From Vannielia litorea (GTDB lineage: Bacteria; Pseudomonadota; Alphaproteobacteria; Rhodobacterales; Rhodobacteraceae), in NCBI RefSeq assembly GCF_018424695.1, contig NZ_QTNQ01000001.1, forward strand, positions 1-64,000: 64,000 bases of DNA, given 5' to 3'. Positions 1-8,920 of the stretch are shown in pieces. Within the stretch, counting starts at the first letter, position 1. Every line of letters begins with the position of its first letter. Under the pieces are notes generated by a model. It was not told where the DNA came from, made no database searches, and saw only the letters and a program-made list of their open reading frames with translations. Position numbers and translations under genes: made by a program.

Positions 1-306
1 AGGAAGCATCATTCGGCCGAGGAGAAGATCCGGATCGTGCTGGAGGGCCTGCGCGGCGAAGACAGCATTGCCGAGTTGTGCCGACGCGAGGGGATCGCGA
101 CGAGCCTGTATTACAGCTGGTCGAAGGAGTTCCTCGAGGCCGGCAAGAAGCGGCTCGCGGGCGACACGGCGCGGCAGGCGACGAGCCCCGAGGTCAAGGA
201 GCTCCGGCACGAGGCGGTCGCTCTCAAAGAGGCCGTCGCCGACCTCACGCTCGAGAACCGCATGCTCAAAAAAAGCATGCTCGGGGATGGGGAGTTCGAG
301 GAATGA
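1..306 (+). CDS. IS3-family transposase OrfA, N-terminus cut by window edge
   Basis: This is the DNA-binding half of the transposase. The readable part (101 codons, open from base 1) begins RKHHSAEEKIRIV and continues with a helix-turn-helix (AELCRREGIATSLYYSW) and a C-terminal leucine-zipper-like helix (about residues 62-95 of the visible part) of the kind used for OrfA multimerisation. Its TGA stop (304-306) overlaps the ATG of orfB in an ATGA arrangement, which suits translational coupling; programmed frameshifting to an OrfAB fusion is common in the family but no slippery heptamer was confirmed. Only a few N-terminal residues appear to be missing. Confidence 0.88.
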   Translation, partial: RKHHSAEEKIRIVLEGLRGEDSIAELCRREGIATSLYYSWSKEFLEAGKKRLAGDTARQATSPEVKELRHEAVALKEAVADLTLENRMLKKSMLGDGEFEE

Positions 307-1283
307 GGTACCCCGCATCCGAGAAGCTCGAGATCATTCGGCAAGTGGAGCGGTCTCACCTGCCGGCGAAGCAGACCCTAGACCTGCTCGGCATTCCCCG
401 GACGACCTTCTACCGCTGGTATGATCGGTATCTGTCTCTGGGCAAAGCTGGGCTCGAAGATCGGGCGTCATGCCCGGCGCGCGTCTGGAACCGGATCCCG
501 GACAAGGTGCGTGACGAGATCATCGAACTGGCCCTCGACGAGCCGGAGCTGTCGCCGCGGGAACTGGCTGTGCGGTTCACGGACACGAAGCGCTACTTCG
601 TCTCGGAAGCCAGCGTTTACAGGCTCTTGAAGGCACAGGACCTAATCACGAGCCCGGCGTTTGTGGTTATCAAAGCTGCCGACGAGTTCCGAGACAAGAC
701 GAGCCGACCGAACCAGCTTTGGCAGACCGACTTCACCTACTTCAAGGTGGTCGGCTGGGGGTGGTTCTACCTGTCGACGATCCTCGATGATTACAGCCGC
801 TACGTCATTGCCTGGCGGCTGTGCACGACGATGAAGGCATCGGACGTGACCGCGACGCTGGAAGATGCCCTGGTCGCCTCGGGCTGCGACCGTGCCAAGG
901 TTGCGCATCGGCCCCGGCTGCTCAGCGATAATGGCAGCAGTTACATCTCCGGGGAGCTGGCCGACTGGATGGCCAGCCAGGACATGGATCATGTTCGCGG
1001 TGCCCCGCGCCATCCGCAAACCCAGGGCAAGATCGAGCGCTGGCACCAGACCCTCAAGAACCGCGTCCTGCTCGAGAACTACTACCTGCCAGGCGCCTTG
1101 GAAACGGCGATCGCCGACTTCATCGACCACTACAACCACCACCGCTACCACGAGAGCCTCGGCAACCTCATCCCTGCCGATGTCTATCTCGGCAGGGCTG
1201 AAGCCATCCTGCGACGACGAAGGGAGATCAAAGCCAGGACCATCGAGAAGCGCCGCTTGCTGCACCGCCAGACAGCGGCATAA
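303..1283 (+). CDS. IS3-family transposase OrfB (DDE integrase core)
   Basis: This 326-residue protein catalyses strand transfer. After an N-terminal helix-turn-helix (LLGIPRTTFYRWYDRY) and an HTH_21-like segment, the rve integrase core shows Asp143 in WQTDFTYF, Asp209 in LLSDNGSSY and Glu245 in GKIERWHQ. The 35 residues between the last two are the IS3 hallmark. The C-terminal YNHHRYHESLGNLIPADVY is the usual tail after the catalytic core. The ATG at 303 is chosen over longer upstream openings because it overlaps the orfA stop and gives the normal OrfB length. All catalytic residues are present, so the copy looks intact. Confidence 0.93.
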   Translation: MRYPASEKLEIIRQVERSHLPAKQTLDLLGIPRTTFYRWYDRYLSLGKAGLEDRASCPARVWNRIPDKVRDEIIELALDEPELSPRELAVRFTDTKRYFVSEASVYRLLKAQDLITSPAFVVIKAADEFRDKTSRPNQLWQTDFTYFKVVGWGWFYLSTILDDYSRYVIAWRLCTTMKASDVTATLEDALVASGCDRAKVAHRPRLLSDNGSSYISGELADWMASQDMDHVRGAPRHPQTQGKIERWHQTLKNRVLLENYYLPGALETAIADFIDHYNHHRYHESLGNLIPADVYLGRAEAILRRRREIKARTIEKRRLLHRQTAA

Positions 1284-1356
1284 ACTGAAACCCCAACGAG
1301 CCAGACCCTCCGTTCGAGATCAGGCGCTCGTGTTCCAAATCACCTGACGACGGACA

Positions 1357-2215
1357 TGGCGACCTTCCTGGATTAGACACTTTCAAAGGTGAGATCTTAC
1401 ATTCCGCCACGTTCCAGAATGGTGCGGATTACAAGGGCAAGAGAGCGATGGTTGTCGGCACAGGCAACAGTGCGCATGATGTCGCCCAGGATCTTTATAT
1501 GAAGGGCGCTGAAGAGGTTTCAATCCTTCAGCGCGGGCCAACTTGCGTCGTTAGTCTGCAACCAAGTGCCGAGATGATCTATAAGATTTACTCCAATGGC
1601 GATCCACTGGAAGACGTCGATCTGATTGCCGCCTCGACCCCATATCCGGTCCTGGTAGATGCCTACAGGTCTATATCGCAGAAGGCCGCCCAAATCGACG
1701 CAGACATGCTTCAAGCCCTTAACGATAAGGGGCTAAAGACCTATTTTGGCGAGGACGGTACCGGCTTTCAAATGATGTTCATGCGCGGAAAAGGCGGCTA
1801 CTACATCGACGTGGGTTGCGCTGACCTAATCGCCGACGGCAAAGTTGACATCGTCCAACACAGCGAAATGGACCACGTCGAGGCCAACGGAATGCGAATG
1901 AAGGACGGCAGTCTGATCCCGCTTGACCTTCTAGTGCTTGCAACCGGCTTCAAAAACATGCAGGAAAACATCCGGCTTATCTTCGGCGATATGGTGGCGG
2001 AACGCGTCGGCCCGGTCTGGGGGTTTGACGAGCATCACCAAATGCGCGGGATGTGGCGACGAACCGGTCAGGACGGGTTCTGGATCACCGGCGGTTCGCT
2101 GCTCGATTCCCGCATCTTCTCACGCTATCTCGCGATCGAAGTGAAGGCTGCGCTTCTAGGAATGTTGCCTGCCCGATCAGAGCTTCCGCTTGCCGAAAAG
2201 GTCGAAGCGATTTGA
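1357..2215 (+). pseudogene. Flavin-containing monooxygenase, 3' fragment truncated by IS3 insertion
   Basis: From 1358 a frame of 285 residues runs to the stop at 2213-2215 without needing a start: it opens directly after the insertion sequence with GDLPGLDTFKGEILHS, a typical internal stretch of FMO-like proteins. The NADPH-binding loop GTGNSAHD follows at about 1457-1480 and the FMO-type LVLATGF motif at about 1930-1950. The N-terminal FAD-binding half is absent and would lie left of the insertion sequence. An ATG at 1448 could start a 255-residue product, but without the FAD site it would not be a working enzyme. The next gene starts 8 bases after its stop, so the fragment was probably the first gene of the racemase-dehydrogenase-ETF operon. 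Confidence 0.85.
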
Positions 2216-2223
2216 CACCCGAG

Positions 2224-3387
2224 ATGACAACGGTCCCCCCGCAGTCCGGACCTCTCGCCGGCATTCGCATTGTTGAGTTTGCAGGCGTGGGCCCGGGGCC
2301 GTTCTGCGCAATGTTGCTCGCCGACATGGGTGCCGAAGTCATCACCGTGGACCGGGTCACGGCCCATGGGCTGGGGATCAAGAAAGAACCGCGACACAAC
2401 CCGACGTTACGCAGCCGTCAATCGATACGTATCGATCTGAAAACGTCGAACGGATTGGCCACCGCATTACGTTTGGTCAGCCAGGCCGACGCTCTCATCG
2501 AAGGCAACCGCCCGGGTGTGATGGAGCGCCTCGGCATCGGGCCCGCCGAATGCCTTACGGCCAATCCGGCGCTGGTCTACGGTCGGATGACCGGCTGGGG
2601 GCAGGACGGACCAATGGCGCAGGAAGTGGGCCATGATCTCAACTATCTCGCCCTCTCCGGCGCCCTTTCGCTTCTGGGACCACGCGACCGCCCGCCCACC
2701 ATTCCGCTCAACCTACTGGCCGATCTAGGCGGCGGCGGCGTCTATCTCGCCCTCGGCATCCTCGCCGCGCTGCTCGACGCCCGCACCAGCGGCAAAGGAC
2801 AGGTTGTCGACGCCTCCATGCTCGACGGCATCGGCTCGCTGATGACCCACCAGTTCGGCTACTTTGGCGCCGGCACATGGTCTGACAAGCGCGAGGACAA
2901 CTTCCTCGACGGCGGCGCGCCCTGGTACAACACCTACGAAACCTCCGACGGCAAGTTCGTCGCCGTCGGCGCGATCGAGCCCAAGTTTTACCGCGTGCTG
3001 CTGGAGGCCATGGGCATCGACCCCGACGAGGTGCCAGAAGCGATGGACCGCGCCTCCTGGCCCGGGCTGAAGAAACGGTTCGCCGAGATCTTCAACCAGC
3101 GCAGTCGCGCCGAATGGGAAGCGATCATGGAAGGCAAGCCCGCCTGCTTCGCCCCGGTCCTGCGTCCCGAGGAGGCGGTGAATCACCCTCACATGCAGGC
3201 GCGGGGCAGCTATGTCGACGTCCAAGGCATCACCCAACCCGCCCCCGCGCCCCGCTTTTCCCGCACGCCCAACGCCGTGCGCAGCGCACCGCCCGAGCCG
3301 GGGGCCAACACGTACGACGTGCTCAACGGCTGGGGATTTTCTGCGCAAGAGATCGAAGACCTCGCCGCCAGTGGCGCCATCGCCTGA
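2224..3387 (+). CDS. Alpha-methylacyl-CoA racemase / CaiB-BaiF family protein
   Basis: This 387-residue protein belongs to the CaiB/BaiF (class III CoA-transferase) superfamily. It opens with PLAGIRIVEFAGVGPGPFCA, characteristic of 2-methylacyl-CoA racemases. His137 (VGHDLNYLALSG) and Asp167 (NLLADLGGGGVYLA) match in context and in 30-residue spacing the catalytic His126/Asp156 of mycobacterial MCR, so racemisation of branched acyl-CoA thioesters is more likely than CoA transfer. The ATG at 2224 is 8 bases after the monooxygenase fragment. Longer upstream openings overlap that gene and are rejected. The next gene is an acyl-CoA dehydrogenase, which suits a role in making the stereoisomer that can be oxidised. 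CoA transfer, as in the gcdHG gene pair of pseudomonads, remains possible. Confidence 0.86.
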   Translation: MTTVPPQSGPLAGIRIVEFAGVGPGPFCAMLLADMGAEVITVDRVTAHGLGIKKEPRHNPTLRSRQSIRIDLKTSNGLATALRLVSQADALIEGNRPGVMERLGIGPAECLTANPALVYGRMTGWGQDGPMAQEVGHDLNYLALSGALSLLGPRDRPPTIPLNLLADLGGGGVYLALGILAALLDARTSGKGQVVDASMLDGIGSLMTHQFGYFGAGTWSDKREDNFLDGGAPWYNTYETSDGKFVAVGAIEPKFYRVLLEAMGIDPDEVPEAMDRASWPGLKKRFAEIFNQRSRAEWEAIMEGKPACFAPVLRPEEAVNHPHMQARGSYVDVQGITQPAPAPRFSRTPNAVRSAPPEPGANTYDVLNGWGFSAQEIEDLAASGAIA

Positions 3388-3429
3388 CCGGCCCGTGCCC
3401 GGCCCGAAACAGCCTTAAAGGAGACTCCG

Positions 3430-4650
3430 ATGAACGTTCAGTCCCCCCTGAAGCCCAAAGACGCCCCCGATCTCGGCCCCTATTCCTGGGACGACCCGTT
3501 CCGGCTTGAAGACCAGCTTTCCGAAGTGGAGCGGCTGATCCGCGACGCGGCCCGCAACTACGCCGCTGAAAAGCTCGCGCCCCGTGTCATCGCAGCGTAC
3601 CGCGACGAGGCCGTTTCTCCGGAGATCTTCGCCGAAATGGGGCAAATGGGCCTGCTTGGCGTCACCATCCCCGAGGCCTACGGTGGCGTCGGGGCCTCCT
3701 ATGTGTCCTACGGTCTCGTGTCGCGCGAGATCGAGCGCATAGACTCCGGTTATCGCTCGATGATGTCGGTGCAAAGCTCGCTGGTGATGTATCCCATCTA
3801 CGCCTACGGTACCGAGGAACAGCGCCAGAAATACCTTCCCAAGCTGGCCTCCGGCGAGTGGATCGGCTGCTTCGGCCTCACCGAGCCCGATGCCGGCTCC
3901 GATCCGGGCAGTATGCGAACCGTGGCGAAGAAAACCGAGGGCGGCTACGTGCTCACCGGTACCAAGATGTGGATCTCGAACGCCCCGATTGCTGATGTCT
4001 TCGTGGTCTGGGCCAAGTCAGAAGCCCACGGCGGCAAGATCCGTGGTTTCGTGCTGGAAAAAGGCATGAAGGGCCTCTCCGCCCCCAAGATCGCGGGCAA
4101 ACTCTCCCTGCGGGCCTCGGTGACCGGCGAGATCATTCTAAAAGGCGTCGAGGTGGGCGACGACGCGCTTCTGCCCAACGTCGAAGGGCTCAAGGGCCCC
4201 TTCGGCTGCCTCAACCGCGCCCGTTACGGCATTTCCTGGGGTGTCATGGGCGCCGCCGAGTTCTGCATGCACGCCGCGCGGCAATACGGGCTCGACCGCA
4301 AGCAATTCGGCAAGCCGCTGGCCCAAACCCAACTGTTCCAGAAGAAGCTGGCCGATATGTCGACCCAGATCGCCATGGGCCTACAGTCCTGCCTGCGGGT
4401 GGGCCGCCTACTCGACGACGCCGAGGCAGCCCCGGAGATGATCAGCATGATCAAGCGCACCAACTGCGGCAATGCACTGGATATCGCCCGGATGGCCCGC
4501 GACATGCACGGCGGCAACGGCATCTCCGAGGAATTTCAGGTGATGCGCCACGCCGCAAACCTTGAAACGGTGAACACCTACGAGGGCACCCACGACGTCC
4601 ACGCGCTGATTCTCGGACGTTCTATAACCGGCCTCCAGGCCTTTTTCTAA
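3430..4650 (+). CDS. Acyl-CoA dehydrogenase, glutaryl-CoA dehydrogenase type
   Basis: This 406-residue FAD enzyme oxidises an acyl-CoA and hands electrons to ETF. Visible family marks are the flavin-binding segment [13 protein letters not shown] (about residues 148-160), [32 protein letters not shown], the arginine loop [22 protein letters not shown], and the catalytic base Glu385 in [16 protein letters not shown]. The whole pattern is closest to glutaryl-CoA dehydrogenases, whose usual length is about 395. A good Shine-Dalgarno (AAAGGAG) precedes the ATG. It lies between the racemase and etfBA, 42 bases after the former and 13 before the latter, so the electron acceptor is encoded in the same operon. 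The true substrate, glutaryl-CoA or a branched acyl-CoA, is inferred only. Confidence 0.9.
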   Translation: MNVQSPLKPKDAPDLGPYSWDDPFRLEDQLSEVERLIRDAARNYAAEKLAPRVIAAYRDEAVSPEIFAEMGQMGLLGVTIPEAYGGVGASYVSYGLVSREIERIDSGYRSMMSVQSSLVMYPIYAYGTEEQRQKYLPKLASGEWIGCFGLTEPDAGSDPGSMRTVAKKTEGGYVLTGTKMWISNAPIADVFVVWAKSEAHGGKIRGFVLEKGMKGLSAPKIAGKLSLRASVTGEIILKGVEVGDDALLPNVEGLKGPFGCLNRARYGISWGVMGAAEFCMHAARQYGLDRKQFGKPLAQTQLFQKKLADMSTQIAMGLQSCLRVGRLLDDAEAAPEMISMIKRTNCGNALDIARMARDMHGGNGISEEFQVMRHAANLETVNTYEGTHDVHALILGRSITGLQAFF

Positions 4651-4663
4651 GGAGGTTGGACCA

Positions 4664-5422
4664 GTGAAAATCCTCGTCCCCGTCAAGCGGGTGATCGACT
4701 ACAACGTGAAAGTCCGGGTGAAATCGGATGGCTCGGGTGTCGATCTTGCCAACGTGAAAATGTCGATGAACCCCTTTGACGAGATCGCCGTCGAAGAGGC
4801 GATCCGCCTGAAAGAGGCCGGGACCGCCGAAGAGGTGATTGCCGTCTCCATCGGCGTGAAACAGGCGCAGGAAACGCTGCGTACCGCGCTCGCCATGGGC
4901 GCCGACCGGGCAATTCTCGTGGTGGCCGCCGATGACGTGCACCAGGACATCGAGCCGCTGGCCGTCGCCAAGATCCTTGCCAAGGTGGTCGAGGAAGAGC
5001 AGCCGGGCCTCGTGCTCGCCGGCAAGCAGGCGATCGACAACGACATGAACGCCACCGGCCAGATGCTTTCGGCCCTGCTGGGCTGGAGCCAGGCCACCTT
5101 CGCCTCCGAGGTGAAGGTCGAGGGCGACAGCGCGGTGGTGACCCGCGAAGTGGACGGCGGCCTCCAAACCATCAAGGTGAAGATGCCCGCCATCGTCACC
5201 GTGGACCTGCGCCTCAACGAGCCGCGTTATGCCTCGCTGCCCAACATCATGAAGGCCAAGAAGAAGCCGCTGGATGAGAAGACCGCCGAGGATTACGGCG
5301 TGGATGTCAGCCCGCGCCTTGAAGTGGTGAAGACCTCCGAGCCCGAAACCCGCCAGGCCGGCGAGATCGTGCCCGATGTGGATACGCTGGTGGCCAAACT
5401 CAAAGAAAAGGGGGTCGTGTGA
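4664..5422 (+). CDS. etfB: Electron transfer flavoprotein beta subunit
   Basis: This 252-residue protein is the AMP-binding small subunit of the ETF heterodimer, which collects electrons from acyl-CoA dehydrogenases and passes them to ETF:quinone oxidoreductase. It shows the family start [58 protein letters not shown] and the ETF-beta signature region [23 protein letters not shown]. Translation begins at GTG 4664, supported by a strong AAGGAGG at 4649-4655. Its TGA overlaps the etfA start codon, so the two subunits are coupled. Confidence 0.97.
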   Translation: MKILVPVKRVIDYNVKVRVKSDGSGVDLANVKMSMNPFDEIAVEEAIRLKEAGTAEEVIAVSIGVKQAQETLRTALAMGADRAILVVAADDVHQDIEPLAVAKILAKVVEEEQPGLVLAGKQAIDNDMNATGQMLSALLGWSQATFASEVKVEGDSAVVTREVDGGLQTIKVKMPAIVTVDLRLNEPRYASLPNIMKAKKKPLDEKTAEDYGVDVSPRLEVVKTSEPETRQAGEIVPDVDTLVAKLKEKGVV

Positions 5423-6348
5423 TGGCTGTTCTCCTTCTTGCCGAAGTGACCGATGGCGAACTGTCGATGGACGCGACCGCCAAGGCTGTCTCGGCCGCCA
5501 AATCGCTGGGCGAAGTGACCGTACTCTGCGCCGGGGCTTCTGCCGCCGCCGCCGGTGAGGCCGCCGCGAAGATCGACGGCGTGGCCAAGGTGCTGGTTGC
5601 CGAGGATGCCTCGCTGGGCCACCGCCTGGCGGAGCCGACCGCGGCGCTGATCGTCTCCCTCGCGGGCGACTACAGCCACATCTGCGCGCCCGCCACGACG
5701 GACGCCAAGAACGTCATGCCCCGCGTCGCGGCGCTACTCGACGTGATGATTTTGTCGGACGTCTCCGGCGTGGTCGATGCCGACACCTTCGAGCGCCCGA
5801 TCTACGCTGGCAACGCGATCCAGACGGTGAAGTCGAAGGACGAAAAGAAGGTTATCACCTTCCGGACCTCGACCTTCGACGCCGCCGGCGAAGGTGGCGC
5901 GGCTTCGGTGGAAAGCACCGCCGCCGCTGACAACCCGGGCCTGTCGGAATGGGTCGAGGACAAGGTGGCCGAGAGCGACCGCCCCGAGCTGACCTCGGCT
6001 GGCATCGTCGTCTCCGGCGGCCGCGGCGTGGGCTCGGAAGAGGACTTCGCGCTGATCGAGAAGCTGGCCGACAAACTCGGCGCCGCCGTGGGCGCCTCAC
6101 GCGCCGCAGTCGATTCCGGCTTCGCGCCGAACGACTGGCAGGTGGGCCAGACCGGCAAGGTCGTCGCCCCCGAGCTCTACGTCGCCGTGGGCATCTCGGG
6201 CGCGATCCAGCACCTCGCCGGGATGAAGGACAGCAAGGTGATCGTCGCGATCAACAAGGACGAGGAAGCGCCGATCTTCCAGGTCGCCGACTACGGCCTC
6301 GTCGCAGACCTCTTCACCGCCGTCCCGGAGCTTATCGAGAAGCTCTGA
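5422..6348 (+). CDS. etfA: Electron transfer flavoprotein alpha subunit
   Basis: This 308-residue FAD-binding large subunit of ETF has the N-terminal alpha/beta domain ([21 protein letters not shown]), the linker with [14 protein letters not shown], and the C-terminal FAD domain with [20 protein letters not shown] and [20 protein letters not shown]. The ATG at 5422 shares its A with the etfB stop (TGATG). A GTG one codon upstream is possible but unnecessary. Length is normal for the family. It is the last gene of the acyl-CoA oxidation operon; about 170 bases without a gene follow. Confidence 0.97.
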   Translation: MAVLLLAEVTDGELSMDATAKAVSAAKSLGEVTVLCAGASAAAAGEAAAKIDGVAKVLVAEDASLGHRLAEPTAALIVSLAGDYSHICAPATTDAKNVMPRVAALLDVMILSDVSGVVDADTFERPIYAGNAIQTVKSKDEKKVITFRTSTFDAAGEGGAASVESTAAADNPGLSEWVEDKVAESDRPELTSAGIVVSGGRGVGSEEDFALIEKLADKLGAAVGASRAAVDSGFAPNDWQVGQTGKVVAPELYVAVGISGAIQHLAGMKDSKVIVAINKDEEAPIFQVADYGLVADLFTAVPELIEKL

Positions 6349-6395
6349 GATGGATTTCACCCTCTACCTTCTCCCTGAGGGCGAAACCCTGGTGA

Positions 6396-6412
6396 CACCG
6401 ATAGTATCGGTG
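6396..6412. promoter_or_regulatory. 17-base perfect palindrome after etfA
   Basis: CACCGATA-G-TATCGGTG has 8-base arms and one central base. It lies 48 bases after etfA and 110 bases before the hydrolase gene. No T-run follows, so it looks more like a protein binding site (TetR or GntR size) than a terminator. No regulator gene is adjacent. Confidence 0.35.
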
Positions 6413-6522
6413 CCGCCGCTTTTCCGTACCACGAGGTTGCCTGTGAAGAAGCGCCGTCCGGACAGGATCCGCCCGAACTGGTTTCGGACCTTGGCAGGTT
6501 CTCTTACGAAGGAAATCGCCTG

Positions 6523-7356
6523 TTGACCGAGAAGATGTTCCTTGAGGAATCCGAACCAGTACGCGGTCGAGTAGTGCCAATTGCCGGCGGGCTCAGGCGG
6601 CTCGTCGCCAACAATCCAGGCAAGATGACCTACCACGGGACCAATAGCTATCTGCTCGAGAGTTCGGAAGGTATGTACGTCATTGATCCGGGGCCGGCCG
6701 AACTGGGCGGACATTTGGACGCAATCGTCGAGCATCTGGGAACCAACGGAGCCGGGATCCTCGTCACGCATCACCATTCCGACCATTTTGGGGCGGCGCC
6801 GGCTCTGCGCGAGCGGACGGGAATGCCTGTCTATGTTTCGAGCACATTTCCCGACGACGCGTTCGAACCGGACGGCTATCTCGAGGACGGCCAAGTTATC
6901 GCCGGCCTGACCGTCCTGCATACGCCCGGGCATGCCAGCGATCACCTCTGCTTCGCGAGATCGGACGGTGTGCTCTTTTCGGGCGACCACGTGATGAGCT
7001 GGAACAGTTCGATCGTCAGCCCACCAGACGGGAACATGCGCGATTACTGCGAGCAGCTCCAAAGACTCATCGAGCGCGACGACCAGATCTATCTCTCCGG
7101 ACACGGGCCGGTTCTTCGCGATCCAAAACCTTACGTCCAGCGGCTGCTCGGCAACAGGATGAGGCGGGAAGCCGAGATCCTTGCCCATCTGTCAGCGGCG
7201 CCTGACACGATCCCGGAGATCGCAGCCGCAGTCTACCAGAAGGCTGACCCGCACATCGCGAAGGCAGCTGAACGGAATGTCGCGGCGCACCTTGAGAAGC
7301 TTCTCGCGGAGTCGCGCGTCGTCCAGAATGGCGCGCTATGGCAGGCGATTTATTAA
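6523..7356 (+). CDS. Metallo-beta-lactamase-fold hydrolase (LACTB2/glyoxalase II-like)
   Basis: This 277-residue protein has all the metal ligands of the metallo-beta-lactamase fold: HHHSDH at residues 83-88, His133/His137 in LHTPGHASDH, Asp155 in FSGDHVM and His194 in SGHGP. The C-terminal winged-helix-like tail (about residues 215-277, ending RVVQNGALWQAIY) is the arrangement seen in LACTB2-type proteins and in thioester or nuclease hydrolases of this class. Translation is assigned to TTG 6523 because AAGGAA sits 10 bases upstream, whereas ATG 6535 has no ribosome site. Next to acyl-CoA genes a thioesterase role is plausible, but the substrate is unknown. Confidence 0.85.
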   Translation: MTEKMFLEESEPVRGRVVPIAGGLRRLVANNPGKMTYHGTNSYLLESSEGMYVIDPGPAELGGHLDAIVEHLGTNGAGILVTHHHSDHFGAAPALRERTGMPVYVSSTFPDDAFEPDGYLEDGQVIAGLTVLHTPGHASDHLCFARSDGVLFSGDHVMSWNSSIVSPPDGNMRDYCEQLQRLIERDDQIYLSGHGPVLRDPKPYVQRLLGNRMRREAEILAHLSAAPDTIPEIAAAVYQKADPHIAKAAERNVAAHLEKLLAESRVVQNGALWQAIY

Positions 7357-7404
7357 CATAAGTTCTATTATGCGATTCTTGGTAAGCTTTTGGATTCACG
7401 TCAT

Positions 7405-7438
7405 AATTCGTCCTCTACCACCTCCCTGTGGACGAATT
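7405..7438. promoter_or_regulatory. Inverted repeat AATTCGTCC/GGACGAATT with CCACCTCCC loop
   Basis: Nine-base perfect arms (7405-7413 and 7430-7438) enclose a 16-base loop containing CCACCTCCC. It directly precedes a strong terminator hairpin. It could be the 5' hairpin of a short transcript or an operator overlapping a weak promoter-like pair (TTGGTA 7379-7384 and CATAAT 7402-7407, 17-base spacer). Confidence 0.35.
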
Positions 7439-7441
7439 CCT

Positions 7442-7475
7442 GGCGGCGCCGGGTTTCCCGGTGCCGCCTCCTTTT
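7442..7475 (+). terminator. Rho-independent terminator
   Basis: The 12-base arms 7442-7453 and 7457-7468 pair with one G-T and enclose a TTT loop; the T-rich tract TCCTTTT follows (7469-7475). It would end transcription coming from the hydrolase gene or from a short RNA starting near 7400. Confidence 0.7.
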
Positions 7476-7572
7476 CCAGCGAGGCGTAAGGAGCCCAGCC
7501 AAAAAACCGAACGCGACACTGACTCGCACGGTTCGGGTGACCACCGCAATCGGCTCAGAAAGGCAGGTACCG

Positions 7573-7821
7573 ATGGATGCCAGACAGGACGAAGGCACGG
7601 CGATTGCCCGTTTGGTCGGTGGCTCATCGAGTCGGACTGTCGGCTGGGTGTATCTCTGGAACACGTTCGAGCTTGGCGTCCTGTGGCTGCGCCGCGATCT
7701 GGCACCGGAGTACATCGAACCGCCGCTGGACCCGGAGGTTCTTGCAAGGGCCAAGTCCGTGACCACCGACGAGATCACTGCGCTTCTTGATAGACTCGCA
7801 GCGGGTGGGACAGCCCGGTAG
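7573..7821 (+). CDS. Small protein of unknown function
   Basis: This 82-residue protein starts at ATG 7573, preceded by AGAAAGG. I do not recognise a family. The sequence has a hydrophobic aromatic patch (VGWVYLWNTFELGVLWL, about residues 24-40) and then a charged C-terminal half ending in the helix DEITALLDRLAAGG. Codon choice looks like that of its neighbours, which argues for a real gene. It is the first gene after the terminator at 7442-7475 and may mark the left side of the conjugative element. Confidence 0.5.
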   Translation: MDARQDEGTAIARLVGGSSSRTVGWVYLWNTFELGVLWLRRDLAPEYIEPPLDPEVLARAKSVTTDEITALLDRLAAGGTAR

Positions 7822-7857
7822 ATTGAATGGGTGTCGGACGCCAGGCCCGATCATCCA

Positions 7858-7891
7858 TTGATATATTTTGCGTGACATTGCTATATTATTG
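7858..7891 (+). promoter_or_regulatory. Promoter with element-specific 18-base motif
   Basis: TTGATA (7858-7863) and TATATT (7882-7887) are separated by 18 bases, a good sigma-70-type promoter upstream of the gene at 7933. The segment 7874-7891, GACATTGCTATATTATTG, closely matches segments at 9720-9737 and 27610-27627. Confidence 0.6.
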
Positions 7892-7932
7892 ATGAATGAT
7901 ACGGGAAACCTCCATCCTGATGGACCCCGCCC

Positions 7933-8679
7933 ATGCTTCGCTCAACCACCCGTTACATTGTCGCCGCCGCCATCGGCGCTCTCCCGTTCCTGGGCGGCAC
8001 AATCCACGCCTCGGCACAATCCTACCCGATCGATTGCGCGATCCTGCTGTGCCTCTCAGGCGGATGGCCGGCATCCGTTCCCTGCGCGCGGGCCCGCGCC
8101 GAGTTTATCCGGCGGATCACGCCCTGGCCCGTTGAACCGCCGCTGCAGATATGGCGCTGCCCGATGGGCGCGTCGTTCCACCCCAACGGTGACGGCGACC
8201 ACAGCGGTCGCCTCTACGACATCCTGTTTGACAGCGCCCCCCTGCCCCAAAGCCGTCCTGTAAACCAGCAGCGAACCGGGACTGACGCCACACCGGCAGT
8301 ACTTACTTTGAACCCGGATCGAGATGCCAGGTTGCCGAATGGGCTCGCGCTACACCTGGCACAGGACCGGGCAGACATCGATATCAGCGGCCCCGAGTTC
8401 AATTTCGTGCGCTCGATCCGAGTCTATGACGTGCGATACGCCCGACAGCATGAATCCGGCCGCGATGGGAATTGCAATCGAACCGCGACGGTCCGCCTCG
8501 GAACCTACGGGGTTCAGGGTGAATTCGCCTGGACGCCATCCGCTCCGACGTCCCTGCCCGACGCCCATCTAGGCCTTGAACGGTGGGGCGAGCATTGCCC
8601 GGGCATCTTTCATCGGTCGGTCTTCGTCGACTGGCGCGATTACGAGGGCAACTACGGCTACGAGCAGGTCAACTACTGA
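7933..8679 (+). CDS. Secreted conjugative-element protein of unknown function
   Basis: This 248-residue protein starts with a clear signal peptide (MLRSTTRYIVAAAIGALPFL, cleavage likely after ASA at about residue 29). The mature part opens with YPIDCAILLCLSGGWP and PCARARAEFIRRITPWP, a cysteine-containing block that I associate with proteins encoded beside VirB operons on Rhodobacterales plasmids. Further cysteines (WRCPMG, GNCNRT, EHCPG) suggest disulfides in the periplasm. No enzymatic motif is visible. It has its own promoter (7858-7887) and reads towards the VirB operon. A role in the mating apparatus is inferred from position only. Confidence 0.65.
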   Translation: MLRSTTRYIVAAAIGALPFLGGTIHASAQSYPIDCAILLCLSGGWPASVPCARARAEFIRRITPWPVEPPLQIWRCPMGASFHPNGDGDHSGRLYDILFDSAPLPQSRPVNQQRTGTDATPAVLTLNPDRDARLPNGLALHLAQDRADIDISGPEFNFVRSIRVYDVRYARQHESGRDGNCNRTATVRLGTYGVQGEFAWTPSAPTSLPDAHLGLERWGEHCPGIFHRSVFVDWRDYEGNYGYEQVNY

Positions 8680-8912
8680 GCGACACATCGTGCCTGCTCG
8701 TCGCGTGGCAAAGTGAACAGCGCCTGCCCCACATGACCCTGGCCGTCCCGGATGACTCTGTTGTGACCCTTGAGCCACCACTCAGGACAGAACTCGCACA
8801 ATACTATAGGGTTGTCTTCCGCGCGTTCCGCGAGCCCGCGGCCCTGACCACTACCAGTCGGAGATGAACGAGCCGTGCGCCTTGCGCCAGCTTCCCATCG
8901 ACTGACGCCCAC
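8673..8912 (-). CDS. Possible small CxxC protein (doubtful)
   Basis: A 79-residue frame on the minus strand contains LCEFCPEWWLKGHNRVIRDG, which resembles half of a zinc ribbon, and fills the gap between two convergent genes. It overlaps the upstream secreted-protein gene by 7 bases tail to tail. The N-terminal 30 residues look like non-coding GC-rich translation, and no good ribosome site was found. It may be a decayed gene or chance. Confidence 0.25.
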   Translation of the reverse strand: MGVSRWEAGARRTARSSPTGSGQGRGLAERAEDNPIVLCEFCPEWWLKGHNRVIRDGQGHVGQALFTLPRDEQARCVAQ

Positions 8913-8920
8913 TTCCAGCT

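Larger units (their letters stand above)
1..1356 (+). mobile_element. IS3-family insertion sequence (left end outside window)
   Basis: Two overlapping genes, orfA ending at 306 and orfB at 303-1283, have the IS3 layout, and OrfB has the DD(35)E spacing of that family. The right end is placed at about 1356 because the interrupted flavin monooxygenase frame can be read again from 1358, and the last bases before the junction are ACA (1354-1356). The left terminal repeat and the target duplication lie before base 1, so the full length, the inverted repeats and the direct repeats cannot be measured. It is inserted in the same direction as the broken host gene. Confidence 0.88.

Noticed and set aside
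2053..2223. Longer N-terminus for the racemase gene
   Set aside because: It would overlap the monooxygenase fragment by over 160 bases, and the family N-terminus begins just after ATG 2224.
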